A stretch of DNA of 64,000 bases. Origin: Mediannikoviicoccus vaginalis. GTDB taxonomy: Bacteria > Bacillota > Clostridia > Tissierellales > Peptoniphilaceae. The notes beneath the pieces are model-generated. The model was not told where the DNA came from. It did not search any database and saw only the letters and a list, made by a program, of their open reading frames with translations. Location of the stretch: positions 186,001-250,000 of the forward strand of contig NZ_CAKMRI010000001.1 of NCBI RefSeq assembly GCF_928097925.1, given 5' to 3'. The translations under genes were made by a program, and so were the position numbers. Positions 25,976 through 35,714 of this stretch are shown here, piece after piece; within the stretch, counting starts at the first letter, position 1, and each line of letters opens with the position of its first letter.

Positions 25976-27706
25976 ATGAATAAGTGGTTAATTAAAGCGG
26001 CAAATAAAGAATATAAAAAAATTGCTAAGGATTTTGAAATAAATGAAGTACTAGCAAAGATTATTGCAAATAGAGATGTTCCATATGAAGATATACCAAA
26101 ATATATAAATCCCACCGCTGAAAACTCAATGCATGATCCATTTTTAATGAAGGATATGAAAAAAGCGGTGGATATGCTAATTGAAGCAATAGATTTAAAT
26201 AAACACATAAGGATTGTGGGAGACTATGACCAAGACGGAAACTCTTCCACCATGACACTACTGGACGGTTTAATGCTCTTTACTGAAAATATTTCATACG
26301 CCATTCCCCATAGAGTTGAAGATGGATATGGAATTTCAAAGAGAATTGTGGAGAAGGCAAAAGAAGAGGGCGTTGATTTAATAATTACCTGCGACAATGG
26401 AATCAGCTCCTTTGAGCCGGTAAAATATGCTAGTGAACTTGGTATGGATGTAATTGTAACAGACCATCACCAAGTCAATAAGGACGAAAATGGCGAGGAC
26501 ATACTTCCAGAGGCAAATGCTGTGTTAAATCCAAACAGAAGTGACTGTGAATATCCCTTTAAAAAACTTTGCGGCGCTGGAGTTGCCTTTAAATTTATGT
26601 ATGGCTTATACCTTAAATTGGACGCAGACCTGGATTACCTAATGGACTTACTTGAATATGTTGCCATGGGTACCGTAGCAGATATTGTGGATTTATTAGA
26701 TGAAAATAGATTTTTTGTTATGGAAGGCCTTAAAAAAATTCATAAGACCAATAACTACGGAATCAAAGCCCTTATTAGGGAAACAAAACTAGAACAGGAA
26801 AGTATTGACGTATATAAAATTGGTTTTATACTTGGACCATGTATTAATGCTGCTGGAAGACTTGACACAGCAACGTTGGGAATAGAACTCTTCTTGGAAG
26901 AAAACCTTGAACGTATTGACGAGATTGCAAAGAGACTTGTGGAGTTAAACAACGAGAGAAAGGCTTTGACGGAAGAGGGAGTAAAGCTTGTAATGGATAA
27001 GGTGGAGAGTGAAGAGCTTTACAAAAAAGATATAATCCTAGTATGTGAGAAGTCCATTCACGAGTCATTGGCAGGTATAATTGCAGGACGTGTTAAAGAG
27101 TTTTACAACAGGCCTACAATTGTGTTTACTGCCGCAAGGGAAGAAGGAGTATTAAAAGGCTCTGGAAGAAGTATAGCTGAATACGACATGTATAAAAATA
27201 TTTTTCCTTTTAAAGGTTTGTTAAAATCCTTTGGAGGGCACCCAATGGCATGTGGCCTTTCGGTGTATGAAGAGAATTTCGACTTGCTTTATTCAAGTCT
27301 ATTAGACTCTTCGAAGTTAACGAAGGAAGATTTAATTCCAAAAAAATATATTGACAGTCAACTTTTTATAGACAAGATTACATTTGAAATCGTAGAACTT
27401 ATCAGTACTTTGGAACCCTATGGCGCGGGAAATCCAAAGCCTGTCTTTGGAGATAGAAATATTGAAGTGCTTGATATGAAAATTCTTGGAAAAAATGAAA
27501 ACACTTTAAAACTTCAACTGAAGGCCAGGGGAAGAAAGCTTGATGGGATTATGTTTTCAAACAAGGAAAAGATAAAAGTTATATACGATTATGTTTCTTC
27601 AAAGGCAAATAATAAAAATCCTTTCATAGATATAATCTACTATCCTGACATAAATGAATTTATGGGAAACAAAAATTTACAAGTAAGAATTGTAGACCTT
27701 CGTTAA
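25976..27706 (+). CDS. recJ: RecJ-family single-strand-specific exonuclease (short form)
   Basis: A 576-residue DHH/DHHA1 protein. Phosphoesterase motifs include VGDYDQDGNSS near residue 80 (canonical GDYDxDG), ITCDNGISS near 140 and VTDHHQ near 162. DHHA1 has LKSFGGHPMACGLSV near 415, and an OB-like C-terminal part has LEPYGAGNPKPVFGD near 485. RecJ digests 5' single-stranded DNA in repair. This protein is shorter than the 750-800 residues of Bacillus RecJ and its first motif has Gln where Val or Cys is common, so a RecJ-like paralogue with a different substrate is possible. The ribosome binding site is weak (GGTGA). Confidence 0.85.
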   Translation: MNKWLIKAANKEYKKIAKDFEINEVLAKIIANRDVPYEDIPKYINPTAENSMHDPFLMKDMKKAVDMLIEAIDLNKHIRIVGDYDQDGNSSTMTLLDGLMLFTENISYAIPHRVEDGYGISKRIVEKAKEEGVDLIITCDNGISSFEPVKYASELGMDVIVTDHHQVNKDENGEDILPEANAVLNPNRSDCEYPFKKLCGAGVAFKFMYGLYLKLDADLDYLMDLLEYVAMGTVADIVDLLDENRFFVMEGLKKIHKTNNYGIKALIRETKLEQESIDVYKIGFILGPCINAAGRLDTATLGIELFLEENLERIDEIAKRLVELNNERKALTEEGVKLVMDKVESEELYKKDIILVCEKSIHESLAGIIAGRVKEFYNRPTIVFTAAREEGVLKGSGRSIAEYDMYKNIFPFKGLLKSFGGHPMACGLSVYEENFDLLYSSLLDSSKLTKEDLIPKKYIDSQLFIDKITFEIVELISTLEPYGAGNPKPVFGDRNIEVLDMKILGKNENTLKLQLKARGRKLDGIMFSNKEKIKVIYDYVSSKANNKNPFIDIIYYPDINEFMGNKNLQVRIVDLR

Positions 27707-27770
27707 ATTGAAGATTAAGTAAAAATATGATACTATAATGGTATTATTTAATGCGATGGAGATGTGTAAA

Positions 27771-29924
27771 ATGCTTGATGATTTGCTTCAAAAAATAGAA
27801 TCCTACAACCCGGATGTGGACAAAGAACTTATAACAAGAGCATATGATTTGGCTGAAAAGATGCATGAAGGACAGTTCAGAAGTTCCGGTGAACCGTATT
27901 TTATACATCCGGTTGCAGTTGCCAACATATTGGCGGACTTGAACATGGACGATGAAACCATAGTTGCAGGTCTTTTACATGATGTTCTTGAGGACACAGA
28001 GGTTACTGAAGAAGAGTTAACGGAAATATTTGGTGAAGAGATAACTCTTTTGGTTGAAGGTGTAACAAAACTTAATAAAATCTATTATAAGTCCAAACAG
28101 GAAAACCAAGCAGAAAACCTTCGTAAGATGGTTTTGGCTATGTCAAAGGACATAAGGGTTATAATTGTAAAGTTAGCTGACAGGCTTCACAACATGAGAA
28201 CTCTTGAGTACATGGAGAGGACAAAACAGATTGAAAAAGCCACTGAGACCTTGGAGATCTATGCGCCACTGGCACATAGACTTGGTATTAGTACTGTTAA
28301 ATGGGAACTGGAAGATCTTAGTTTAAGATATTTGGAACCAAAGATATATTACGATTTGGTTGAAAAGGTAAAGCTTAAACGAAGAGAGAGAGAATCTTTT
28401 ATTCAAGATATAATTTCAGTTTTGAACCTAGCCATGGAAGAACTTGGAATTACTGGTGAAATAAGTGGTAGACCTAAGAGTATCTATAGTATCTACCGTA
28501 AAATGTATCAACAGGGAAAGGCCTTCGAAGAGATTTTCGACCTTTCTGCAGTAAGGGTAATCACCGATAGCGTTAAGAGCTGTTATGGAGTTCTTGGTGC
28601 AGTGCATACCCTATGGAAACCAATTCCTGGTAGATTTAAAGACTATATAGCAATGCCAAAACCAAATCTATACCAATCACTTCACACCACTGTTATAGGG
28701 CCACGTGGAGAGATATTTGAAGTGCAGATTAGAACCTATGAAATGCATAGAACTGCTGAATATGGTATCGCAGCCCATTGGAAGTACAAAGAGGGAACTA
28801 GCGGAAAGAAATCGTCTCTTGATGAAAAGTTGGCATGGATTAGAGAACTTATGGAATGGCAAAAGGACATGTCCGACTCCAGAGAGTTTATAAACTCCTT
28901 TAAAGAGAATTTCACTTCAGACGAAGTATTTGTGTTCTCACCAAAGGGAGATGTGATTGAACTTAGGGAAGGATCAACTCCAATAGACTTTGCATATAGA
29001 GTCCACTCTGCGGTGGGAAATAAATGTGTAGGTGCAAAGGTGGATGGAAGAATTGTACCTTTGACATATAAATTAAAGACGGGAAATATTGTAGAGATAC
29101 TAACCTCAACAACTTCTTCAGGACCTAGCATGGACTGGCTTAAAATTGTACAGACATCTCAGGCTAGACAGAAGATTAAACAATATTTCAAAAAGAAGGA
29201 AAGAGATAGCAACATCGTTAAGGGTAGAGATATGCTTGAAAAGGAAGTTAGAAAGCAGGGCTACACCTTTAATGAGATTTTAAAAGAAGACTGGCTTAAT
29301 AATATTATGGAGAGGATGAAGTTTAACTCTCTTGACGACATGTATGCATCCATTGGCTTTGGAACAACACCTTTAACACAGATAATGCCTAAGCTAAAGG
29401 AGCTTCATAAGGAATATTATAAGACAGACGAAATAGAAGAAGAAAAACATGATATTGAGTTAAAGAACATACCTGAGAGTTCAGAACATGGAATCGTACT
29501 TAAGGGCGTGGACAATATTCAAATCAAGATTGCAAAGTGTTGTAACCCTGTTCCAGGGGACGACATCGTAGGTTATATTACAAGGGGTAGAGGAGTTTCC
29601 GTTCATAGAAAGGACTGCTCCAATATTGCAAATATTGATCCAAATAGACTTATTGATGTGTATTGGGATGCTGATGATGAATCCACTTACAATGTTGAAA
29701 TTCAAATTATTGCATTTGATAGATTTGGATACTTGGCTAACTTGACATCAAAAATATCAGAACTTGGCACAGACACCAAGGGTATGAATGTAATTAAGAA
29801 TAAAGACAAGACATATACTATAAATATAATTGTAGAAGTAAGTCACACTCAACAGGTGAAGGACATTCTACAGGCACTTAGAAGTATAAAGGGAACATTG
29901 GATGTTTATAGGGTGACAGCATAA
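27771..29924 (+). CDS. rel: Bifunctional (p)ppGpp synthetase/hydrolase Rel
   Basis: A 717-residue long RSH enzyme that makes and degrades the alarmone (p)ppGpp on the ribosome. The HD hydrolase domain has [10 protein letters not shown] and [11 protein letters not shown] near 30-60. The synthetase domain has [14 protein letters not shown] near 230 and [13 protein letters not shown] near 295. The TGS domain has [20 protein letters not shown] near 385, followed by a zinc-finger-type segment ([20 protein letters not shown]) and a C-terminal ACT domain. Several in-frame ATGs exist. I take ATG 27771: GGAG at 27758-27761 is well placed, and a TATAAT at 27734-27739 overlaps the longest alternative start. 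Both catalytic domains look intact. Confidence 0.94.
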   Translation: MLDDLLQKIESYNPDVDKELITRAYDLAEKMHEGQFRSSGEPYFIHPVAVANILADLNMDDETIVAGLLHDVLEDTEVTEEELTEIFGEEITLLVEGVTKLNKIYYKSKQENQAENLRKMVLAMSKDIRVIIVKLADRLHNMRTLEYMERTKQIEKATETLEIYAPLAHRLGISTVKWELEDLSLRYLEPKIYYDLVEKVKLKRRERESFIQDIISVLNLAMEELGITGEISGRPKSIYSIYRKMYQQGKAFEEIFDLSAVRVITDSVKSCYGVLGAVHTLWKPIPGRFKDYIAMPKPNLYQSLHTTVIGPRGEIFEVQIRTYEMHRTAEYGIAAHWKYKEGTSGKKSSLDEKLAWIRELMEWQKDMSDSREFINSFKENFTSDEVFVFSPKGDVIELREGSTPIDFAYRVHSAVGNKCVGAKVDGRIVPLTYKLKTGNIVEILTSTTSSGPSMDWLKIVQTSQARQKIKQYFKKKERDSNIVKGRDMLEKEVRKQGYTFNEILKEDWLNNIMERMKFNSLDDMYASIGFGTTPLTQIMPKLKELHKEYYKTDEIEEEKHDIELKNIPESSEHGIVLKGVDNIQIKIAKCCNPVPGDDIVGYITRGRGVSVHRKDCSNIANIDPNRLIDVYWDADDESTYNVEIQIIAFDRFGYLANLTSKISELGTDTKGMNVIKNKDKTYTINIIVEVSHTQQVKDILQALRSIKGTLDVYRVTA

Positions 29925-30376
29925 TGAGAGCAGTTATACAAAGAGTTAAAAGAGCTTCAGTAACTGTAGAAGAGGAAAAAATAGGAGAAATTTCAAAGGG
30001 ATTTTTAATTCTTCTTGCAGTTCATGAAGAAGATACAAAAGATGATATGGACTATATTTTGAAAAAGGTTTCAAAGCTTCGTGTGTTTGAAGACGAAGAA
30101 GGCAAGATGAACCTTTCTATTCAAGATATTGCTGGAGAATTTTTGGTAGTTTCGCAGTTTACATTATATGGTGATGCGAGAAAGGGAAATAGGCCTAGCT
30201 TTATAGAATCTGCAAAACATGAAAAGGCGAATGAATACTATGAAGAGTTTGTTAAGGAATTGAGAGACTTAACTGGATTAAAAGTTGAAACTGGAAAGTT
30301 TGCAGCAGATATGCAAGTGGAACTTGTAAATGACGGTCCAGTAACTATTCAACTTGATAGTAGCAAAATATATTAG
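29924..30376 (+). CDS. dtd: D-aminoacyl-tRNA deacylase
   Basis: A 150-residue cytoplasmic enzyme that removes D-amino acids (and Gly from tRNA-Ala) from mischarged tRNA. The two hallmark motifs are present: [17 protein letters not shown] near residue 77 and VNDGPVTI near 138; the latter carries the cross-subunit Gly-Pro region. The N-terminus [15 protein letters not shown] is canonical. Its ATG shares one base with the rel stop codon, so the two are coupled. The rel-dtd order is common in Firmicutes. Confidence 0.96.
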   Translation: MRAVIQRVKRASVTVEEEKIGEISKGFLILLAVHEEDTKDDMDYILKKVSKLRVFEDEEGKMNLSIQDIAGEFLVVSQFTLYGDARKGNRPSFIESAKHEKANEYYEEFVKELRDLTGLKVETGKFAADMQVELVNDGPVTIQLDSSKIY

Positions 30377-30384
30377 GAGAGAAT

Positions 30385-30993
30385 ATGGAAGTATTAAAGA
30401 TTGAAACAAGAAGACTTGTGGAAAATATTTACATTATAATTGAAGGTGATGGAGCAATTATTATTGATCCAGGATATGAATTTGATTCACTTGTGGATTT
30501 AATTGAAAATAGGGATTTAAAACTTGAAAAAATTCTCTTAACCCATGGACATGGGGACCACATAGGTTCTTGTGAGCAGCTTAGAGCAAAGTACAACACA
30601 CCTGTTTATGCCCATGAAAAGGAAAGGGAACTATTACTAGACCCAAACCTCAATTTAAGTGCTGCAATGTATGGTGATATAAGTCTAGAAGCTGACTTTT
30701 ATGTAAATGAAGACAGTGAAGTTTATTTCAATGACCACAAAATAGAATTTATCTATACACCTGGTCACACCATAGGAAGTCAATGTATCAAGATTGGACA
30801 AAATCTTTTCACTGGAGATACACTATTTAGAAACTCCATAGGAAGAACAGATCTACCTACAAGTAATCCAGAAGATATGAAAAATTCGCTTGAGAAAATT
30901 AAATTACTTGATGATGAACTAATAGTTTATCCAGGACATAACTCAAGTAGTACCATTGGAGATGAAAAGAAGTACAATCAATTTTTAATTTGA
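30385..30993 (+). CDS. MBL-fold hydrolase (glyoxalase II-like)
   Basis: A 202-residue metallo-beta-lactamase-fold protein. Zinc ligands are seen in LTHGHGDHIGS (HxHxDH, near residue 54), YTPGHTIGS (near 128), GDTLF (near 148) and PGHNS (near 185). The length matches the small YqgX/GloB-like hydrolases found next to rel and dtd in many Firmicutes. The substrate is not determined; hydrolysis of S-lactoylglutathione-like or other thioesters is possible but the organism probably lacks glutathione. AGGAGA precedes ATG 30385. Confidence 0.88.
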   Translation: MEVLKIETRRLVENIYIIIEGDGAIIIDPGYEFDSLVDLIENRDLKLEKILLTHGHGDHIGSCEQLRAKYNTPVYAHEKERELLLDPNLNLSAAMYGDISLEADFYVNEDSEVYFNDHKIEFIYTPGHTIGSQCIKIGQNLFTGDTLFRNSIGRTDLPTSNPEDMKNSLEKIKLLDDELIVYPGHNSSSTIGDEKKYNQFLI

Positions 30994-31018
30994 TATTTCC
31001 ATTAAAATATGATAATAT
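30990..31018 (+). promoter_or_regulatory. Promoter of the valS T-box transcript
   Basis: TTGATA at 30990-30995 and TAATAT at 31013-31018 are spaced by 17 bases, with the -35 box overlapping the stop codon of the MBL gene. The predicted start near 31025 is just ahead of Stem I. Confidence 0.6.
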
Positions 31019-31036
31019 TTCTATAAATTTGATATT

Positions 31037-31228
31037 TACGTTGAAGAAGAGGAGTAAATTAAAATTATTTTTCAGAGAGGAAGAGTTTGGTGAAATCTTC
31101 TAAATGTTTTAATTGAAGGTTGCTTCGGAGTAAAGTTGATTACTTTATAATCATTTGAGTGTCATTGAATAATGAAAATTAGGTGGTAACACGGAACCTT
31201 TCGTCCTAAGTGGATGGAAGGTTTTTTT
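31037..31228 (+). promoter_or_regulatory. T-box riboswitch controlling valS
   Basis: The leader has the features of a tRNA-sensing T-box. Stem I carries an AGAGAG element (about 31074-31079) and AATTAAAA (about 31057-31064) facing TTTTAATT (about 31107-31114). A bulge strand reads GAAGGTTG, with candidate specifier GTT (Val) at 31119-31121. The T-box sequence AGGTGGTAACACGG is at 31181-31194. A terminator hairpin (AACCTTTCGTCC with GGATGGAAGGTT, 31195-31222) is followed by seven Ts. Uncharged tRNA-Val is expected to stabilise the antiterminator and allow valS transcription. The T-box call is secure; the specifier assignment is inference from pairing by eye. Confidence 0.92.
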
Positions 31229-31280
31229 ATTATAATCATAGACAAAAAAGATAAAACTTTAGAAAAAAGGGGAGTACAGA

Positions 31281-33935
31281 ATGAAAAATTTGGAAAAAAC
31301 TTATGATCCCAAATCATTTGAAGAAAAAATTTACAAGACTTGGAAGGATAATGGATATTTTAGAGCTGAAGTGGATAAAAACAAAAAGCCTTTTACAATT
31401 GTTATGCCACCACCAAATGTTACAGGTGTACTACATTTAGGTCATGCACTAAATAATACATTACAAGATATTCTTATAAGAAGAAAGAGGATGCAAGGTT
31501 ACAGCGCCCTTTGGATTCCAGGAACGGACCATGCAAGTATTTCAACTGAAATGAAGGTTGTTCATAAGATTGAATCTGAAGGCAAGAGCAAGAAAGATTT
31601 AGGAAGAGAAAAGTTTTTAGAAGAAGCTTGGGACTGGACCAGAATTTATGGAGGAAATATAAAGAACCAACTTCAAAAACTTGGTGTGTCATGTGACTGG
31701 TCAAGGGAGGCCTTTACACTGGACGAACACCTTTCTGATGCGGTACTAGAAGTATTTATAAAGATGTATAATGAAGGCCTTATATACAGGGGGGACCGTA
31801 TTGTAAACTGGTGTGTGTCATGTGGTACAGCAGTATCCGATGCGGAAGTTGAACATGTTGATGAAGATGGAAAGCTTTGGCATATAAAATATCCTTTCAA
31901 AGATGGGGATGATTATATAGTTATTGCCACCACAAGACCAGAGACAATGCTAGGAGACTTGGCTGTTGCAGTTAATCCTGAGGATGAAAGATATAAAGAC
32001 ATTGTTGGAAAAAAACTAATACTACCACTAGTGGAAAGGGAAATTCCTATAATTGCCGATGATTATGTGGAAATGGAATTTGGTACTGGTATGGTAAAGA
32101 TTACTCCATCCCACGACCCTAACGACTTTGAAGTTGGAGAAAGACATAATCTTGGTCAATGTATCGTAATAGATGAAACAGGTCATATATCTGAAGGTTA
32201 TGGAAAATACTCTGGCATGGAGAGAATTGAAGCTAGAAAAGAAATGATAAAGGACCTTGAAGAGCTTGGTCTAATTGAAAAGATTGAAGACCACAATCAC
32301 GCAGTTGGTCACTGTGAAAGATGTGGAACTGTTATTGAACCTGTTGTATCAAAACAATGGTTCGTTAAAATGGAAAAATTTGCCAAGGAAGCCCTGGAAG
32401 CCTATGAAGATGGAAAGCTTAATCTAATTCCAAATAGACTTGGAAAGACCTATGAAAACTGGCTTACTAACACAAGGGATTGGTGTATATCAAGACAACT
32501 TTGGTGGGGACACAGAATCCCAGTTTACTATTGTAAAGACTGTGGTGAAGTGACTGTATCTAAGGAGCATGTTGATACTTGTCCAAAGTGTGGAAGTTCA
32601 AATGTAGTTCAAGATCCGGACACATTGGACACTTGGTTTTCATCTGCACTATGGCCTTTCTCAACTTTAGGTTGGCCACATAAGACAGAAGATTTAGAAT
32701 ATTTCTTCCCTACAGATGTACTTGTAACAGGATATGACATAATCTTCTTCTGGGTAATAAGAATGGTATTCTCATCAATACACAATATGGGAGAACTTCC
32801 ATTTAAGGATGTATACTTCACTGGACTTATTCGTGACTCTCAAGGAAGAAAGATGTCTAAGTCACTTAACAACGGTATCGACCCTTTAGAAGTTATTGAC
32901 AACTACGGTGCAGACGCCCTTAGATTTACCCTTGTAACTGGTAACTCTCCAGGTAATGACATGAGATTTTACATGGAAAGAGTAGAAGCTAATAGAAACT
33001 TTGCAAACAAACTTTGGAATGCAACTAGATTTATCTTTATGAATTTAAAAGAAGAAAAGATTAAAAATATTAAAGATGTAAAGTTGGAAGTAGAAGACAA
33101 GTGGATAATATCAGAATTAAATAGCCTGATTAAAAATGTGGATCAAAATATTGACAAGTACGAAATAGGACTTGCTGCTGATAAGATATATGACTTTATT
33201 TGGAATGAATTCTGTGACTGGTATATTGAACTTGTAAAGCCAAGGCTATACGAAGATGGCAATGAAGAGTCTGAAGTGGCAGCACAGTCAACTTTAATCC
33301 ATGTGTTAGACAATGTTATAAAACTACTTCATCCATTTATGCCATATATCACAGAGGAAATTTACTCCATCATGCCAAATAAAAAAGATATGTTAATAAA
33401 TGAAACTTGGCCTGAGTATGACGACTCCTTTAGCTTTGAAAAAGAAGTTGAAGAAATAGAAATCTTAATAGAAACTACAAAGTCAATTAGAAATGCAAGG
33501 GCAGAACTGGATATTGCACCAAGCAAAAAGGCAGAGTTATTTATACTAGTTGAAGAAGATGTCGTAAAATCAAAACTTGAAAATATTTCACATCATTTCA
33601 AAACAGTTGCTTCTGTTTCAGAAACACACTTTGCAGACAAAGATTTGACTTCAGAAGACTCTATATCAATAGTACAAAATGGATTTAAAGGTTTTATACC
33701 TCTTGATGAACTTATTGATTACAATAAGGAGCTTGACAGACTTACTAAGGAACAAGATAGACTAGCTGGAGAAATTAAGAGGGCAGAAGGAAAACTTTCT
33801 AACAAAAATTTTGTGGACAAAGCTCCAGAAAAAGTTGTTGCTGAAGAGAGAGAAAAGCTTGAAAAGTATATTTCAATGAAAGAAGAAGTAGATACAGCAC
33901 TACAAAAAGTGAGAGAAAAGGTAAATGAAATATAA
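31281..33935 (+). CDS. valS: Valyl-tRNA synthetase
   Basis: An 884-residue class I enzyme that charges tRNA-Val. HIGH-type motif HLGHALNN lies near residue 52 and KMSKSLNNG near 523. An editing domain (VIATTRPETMLGDLAVAVNP near 214) lies between. Cys pairs are seen in CERCG and CKDCG...CPKCG. The C-terminal coiled coil (about 815-880, rich in Glu/Lys/Arg) binds the tRNA. GGGGAG precedes ATG 31281. It is controlled by the T-box upstream. Its end overlaps folC by 11 bases, so the downstream genes may share tRNA-Val-responsive control. Confidence 0.97.
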   Translation: MKNLEKTYDPKSFEEKIYKTWKDNGYFRAEVDKNKKPFTIVMPPPNVTGVLHLGHALNNTLQDILIRRKRMQGYSALWIPGTDHASISTEMKVVHKIESEGKSKKDLGREKFLEEAWDWTRIYGGNIKNQLQKLGVSCDWSREAFTLDEHLSDAVLEVFIKMYNEGLIYRGDRIVNWCVSCGTAVSDAEVEHVDEDGKLWHIKYPFKDGDDYIVIATTRPETMLGDLAVAVNPEDERYKDIVGKKLILPLVEREIPIIADDYVEMEFGTGMVKITPSHDPNDFEVGERHNLGQCIVIDETGHISEGYGKYSGMERIEARKEMIKDLEELGLIEKIEDHNHAVGHCERCGTVIEPVVSKQWFVKMEKFAKEALEAYEDGKLNLIPNRLGKTYENWLTNTRDWCISRQLWWGHRIPVYYCKDCGEVTVSKEHVDTCPKCGSSNVVQDPDTLDTWFSSALWPFSTLGWPHKTEDLEYFFPTDVLVTGYDIIFFWVIRMVFSSIHNMGELPFKDVYFTGLIRDSQGRKMSKSLNNGIDPLEVIDNYGADALRFTLVTGNSPGNDMRFYMERVEANRNFANKLWNATRFIFMNLKEEKIKNIKDVKLEVEDKWIISELNSLIKNVDQNIDKYEIGLAADKIYDFIWNEFCDWYIELVKPRLYEDGNEESEVAAQSTLIHVLDNVIKLLHPFMPYITEEIYSIMPNKKDMLINETWPEYDDSFSFEKEVEEIEILIETTKSIRNARAELDIAPSKKAELFILVEEDVVKSKLENISHHFKTVASVSETHFADKDLTSEDSISIVQNGFKGFIPLDELIDYNKELDRLTKEQDRLAGEIKRAEGKLSNKNFVDKAPEKVVAEEREKLEKYISMKEEVDTALQKVREKVNEI

Positions 33936-35178
33936 ACAAGCTCTTGATTTAATAGAAAATGTTAATTATGGGCATAGTGAGGACTCTTCTAATTTTAAAA
34001 GAGTCCTTGCAAAGCTTGAACTTAACATAGATGAAGGAAAAACAATTCAAATCGCTGGCACTAATGGCAAGGGATCCGTTGGAACTTTTTTATCCACGCT
34101 TTTAAAAGAACAGGGATATAAGGTAATGCACTTTTCATCTCCCCATTTAGAAAAGTATGAGGAGAGAATAAAAATAGATTTAAAACCAATTTCACAAGAA
34201 CTTTTAATTAAAAATGTGGAAGAGATTTTAGAAAAAATAACAATCCAAGACTTAAAGAATTTAAATTATTTTGAAGTTTCATTTTTGTTGGCATTAAAGG
34301 TATTTGATAATGAAGGGCCTGACTACTTTATTATTGAAACTGGTATTGGTGGAAGATTTGATATAACAAATATCTTTGATTCAAACCTATTAAGTATAAT
34401 AACTACAATTGACTTTGACCACCAGGATAGGCTTGGAAATACTTTGGAAGACATAGCCTACCACAAGGCTGGAATAATAAAAGATAACGGAAAAGTGATT
34501 TCATTTGAGCATAAAGACTTTGTAGATGAAGTTATTTTGAAAGAAGCAAAAACTAAAGATGCAAATATTAAATTTTTGAAATCATCCGACTACTTTGCAA
34601 AAGAAATATCACCTGCAGGTTCAAAGTTTCAGTACATGGGTATAGATTTTGAAACGAAGGTTTTAGGAAGTTATCAAATATCAAATATTTGCCTGGCTAT
34701 TTTAGCCCTTAATGAAATAATTAAGAGTCCAAATATTGAAAAAATAAAATCTGCAGTCAAAGAGCTTTACTTTGAAGGTAGAATGGAAGTCTTGAAAAAA
34801 AATCCCCTTATAATAGTGGATGGTGCCCACAACTATGAAGGCATAAGAGCGTTAAAAGAAAATGTTGAAAGGCTTAACTTAAAAGATTTTAATCTCGTTA
34901 TTGGATCCATGAAGGATAAAGATATTATCTGCCATCTGGAAGATATTATAAAGTTTTCAAAGAGGGTTATAATAACTAAAATCGATTATGAAAGGGCAAT
35001 GGAGCCAAAAGAGTTTGCCAAGAAGCTCAAAGAGTATAATAAGGAAATTGTAATAACAAAAAGTGTTGAAGAGGCTTGTAACTATATTAGAGATAGAATT
35101 TTATCAGAAGAAAAAATAATCATAACCGGTTCCCTTTATTTAATCGGAGAATTTAAAAAAATTTTAAAGGATGAGTAA
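33925..35178 (+). CDS. folC: Folylpolyglutamate synthase / dihydrofolate synthase
   Basis: A 417-residue Mur-ligase-like enzyme that adds glutamates to folates. The P-loop AGTNGKGSVGTFLSTLL is near residue 45, the loop SSPHLEKYEERI near 71, the Mg2+-binding TIDFDHQDRLGN near 165, and DGAHNYEG near 296 in the C-terminal domain. The start ATG 33925 lies inside the last codons of valS. This valS-folC arrangement is widespread in Firmicutes. Whether it also has dihydrofolate synthase activity cannot be told from sequence. Confidence 0.94.
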   Translation: MKYKQALDLIENVNYGHSEDSSNFKRVLAKLELNIDEGKTIQIAGTNGKGSVGTFLSTLLKEQGYKVMHFSSPHLEKYEERIKIDLKPISQELLIKNVEEILEKITIQDLKNLNYFEVSFLLALKVFDNEGPDYFIIETGIGGRFDITNIFDSNLLSIITTIDFDHQDRLGNTLEDIAYHKAGIIKDNGKVISFEHKDFVDEVILKEAKTKDANIKFLKSSDYFAKEISPAGSKFQYMGIDFETKVLGSYQISNICLAILALNEIIKSPNIEKIKSAVKELYFEGRMEVLKKNPLIIVDGAHNYEGIRALKENVERLNLKDFNLVIGSMKDKDIICHLEDIIKFSKRVIITKIDYERAMEPKEFAKKLKEYNKEIVITKSVEEACNYIRDRILSEEKIIITGSLYLIGEFKKILKDE

Positions 35179-35180
35179 TA

Positions 35181-35714
35181 ATGGAAAATAAAAAAGAAGT
35201 TGTACTTTTTAGTCGTGAAGAAATAGCAAAGAGAGTTAAAGAGCTGGGAAGAGAAATAACAGAACATTATAAGGGGGAAGAGGTTATAGTAATCCCTGTT
35301 TTAAGGGGAGGATTTGTATTTGCAGCAGACCTTATAAGAGAACTTGAAATTCCAGTTGTTGTCGACTTTGCAATAACTTCATCATATGAGTCGAGAGAGG
35401 AAAGCTCAGGACAGGTAAATATAATCAGTGACATTAGAGAAGATATTGAAAATAAACATGTACTAATTGTAGATGATATTATGGACTCTGGTCACACGCT
35501 TAAAAATTTAAAGGAAATATTTGGGCATAGAAATCCTAAGACATTAGATGTTTGTGTGCTACTTGATAAGCCAAGCAGAAGACAAGTGGAACTAAAACCA
35601 GATTTTAAAGGCTTTGAAATTGAAGATGTATTTATTGTTGGTTATGGTCTGAACTATGGTAAAAACTACAGAAATATTCCTTATATCTTCAGCTGGGAAG
35701 ATATAGATGTATAA
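35181..35714 (+). CDS. hpt: Hypoxanthine phosphoribosyltransferase
   Basis: A 177-residue purine salvage enzyme converting hypoxanthine or guanine with PRPP to IMP or GMP. The PRPP-binding motif is VLIVDDIMDSGHTLKNL near residue 95. IPVLRGGFVFAADLIRE near 39 and VVDFAITSSYES near 60 form the flexible loop region. ATG 35181 follows folC by two bases. The last 8 bases overlap the next gene. In Bacillus hpt lies beside tilS and ftsH; here it rides in the valS transcript. Confidence 0.93.
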   Translation: MENKKEVVLFSREEIAKRVKELGREITEHYKGEEVIVIPVLRGGFVFAADLIRELEIPVVVDFAITSSYESREESSGQVNIISDIREDIENKHVLIVDDIMDSGHTLKNLKEIFGHRNPKTLDVCVLLDKPSRRQVELKPDFKGFEIEDVFIVGYGLNYGKNYRNIPYIFSWEDIDV

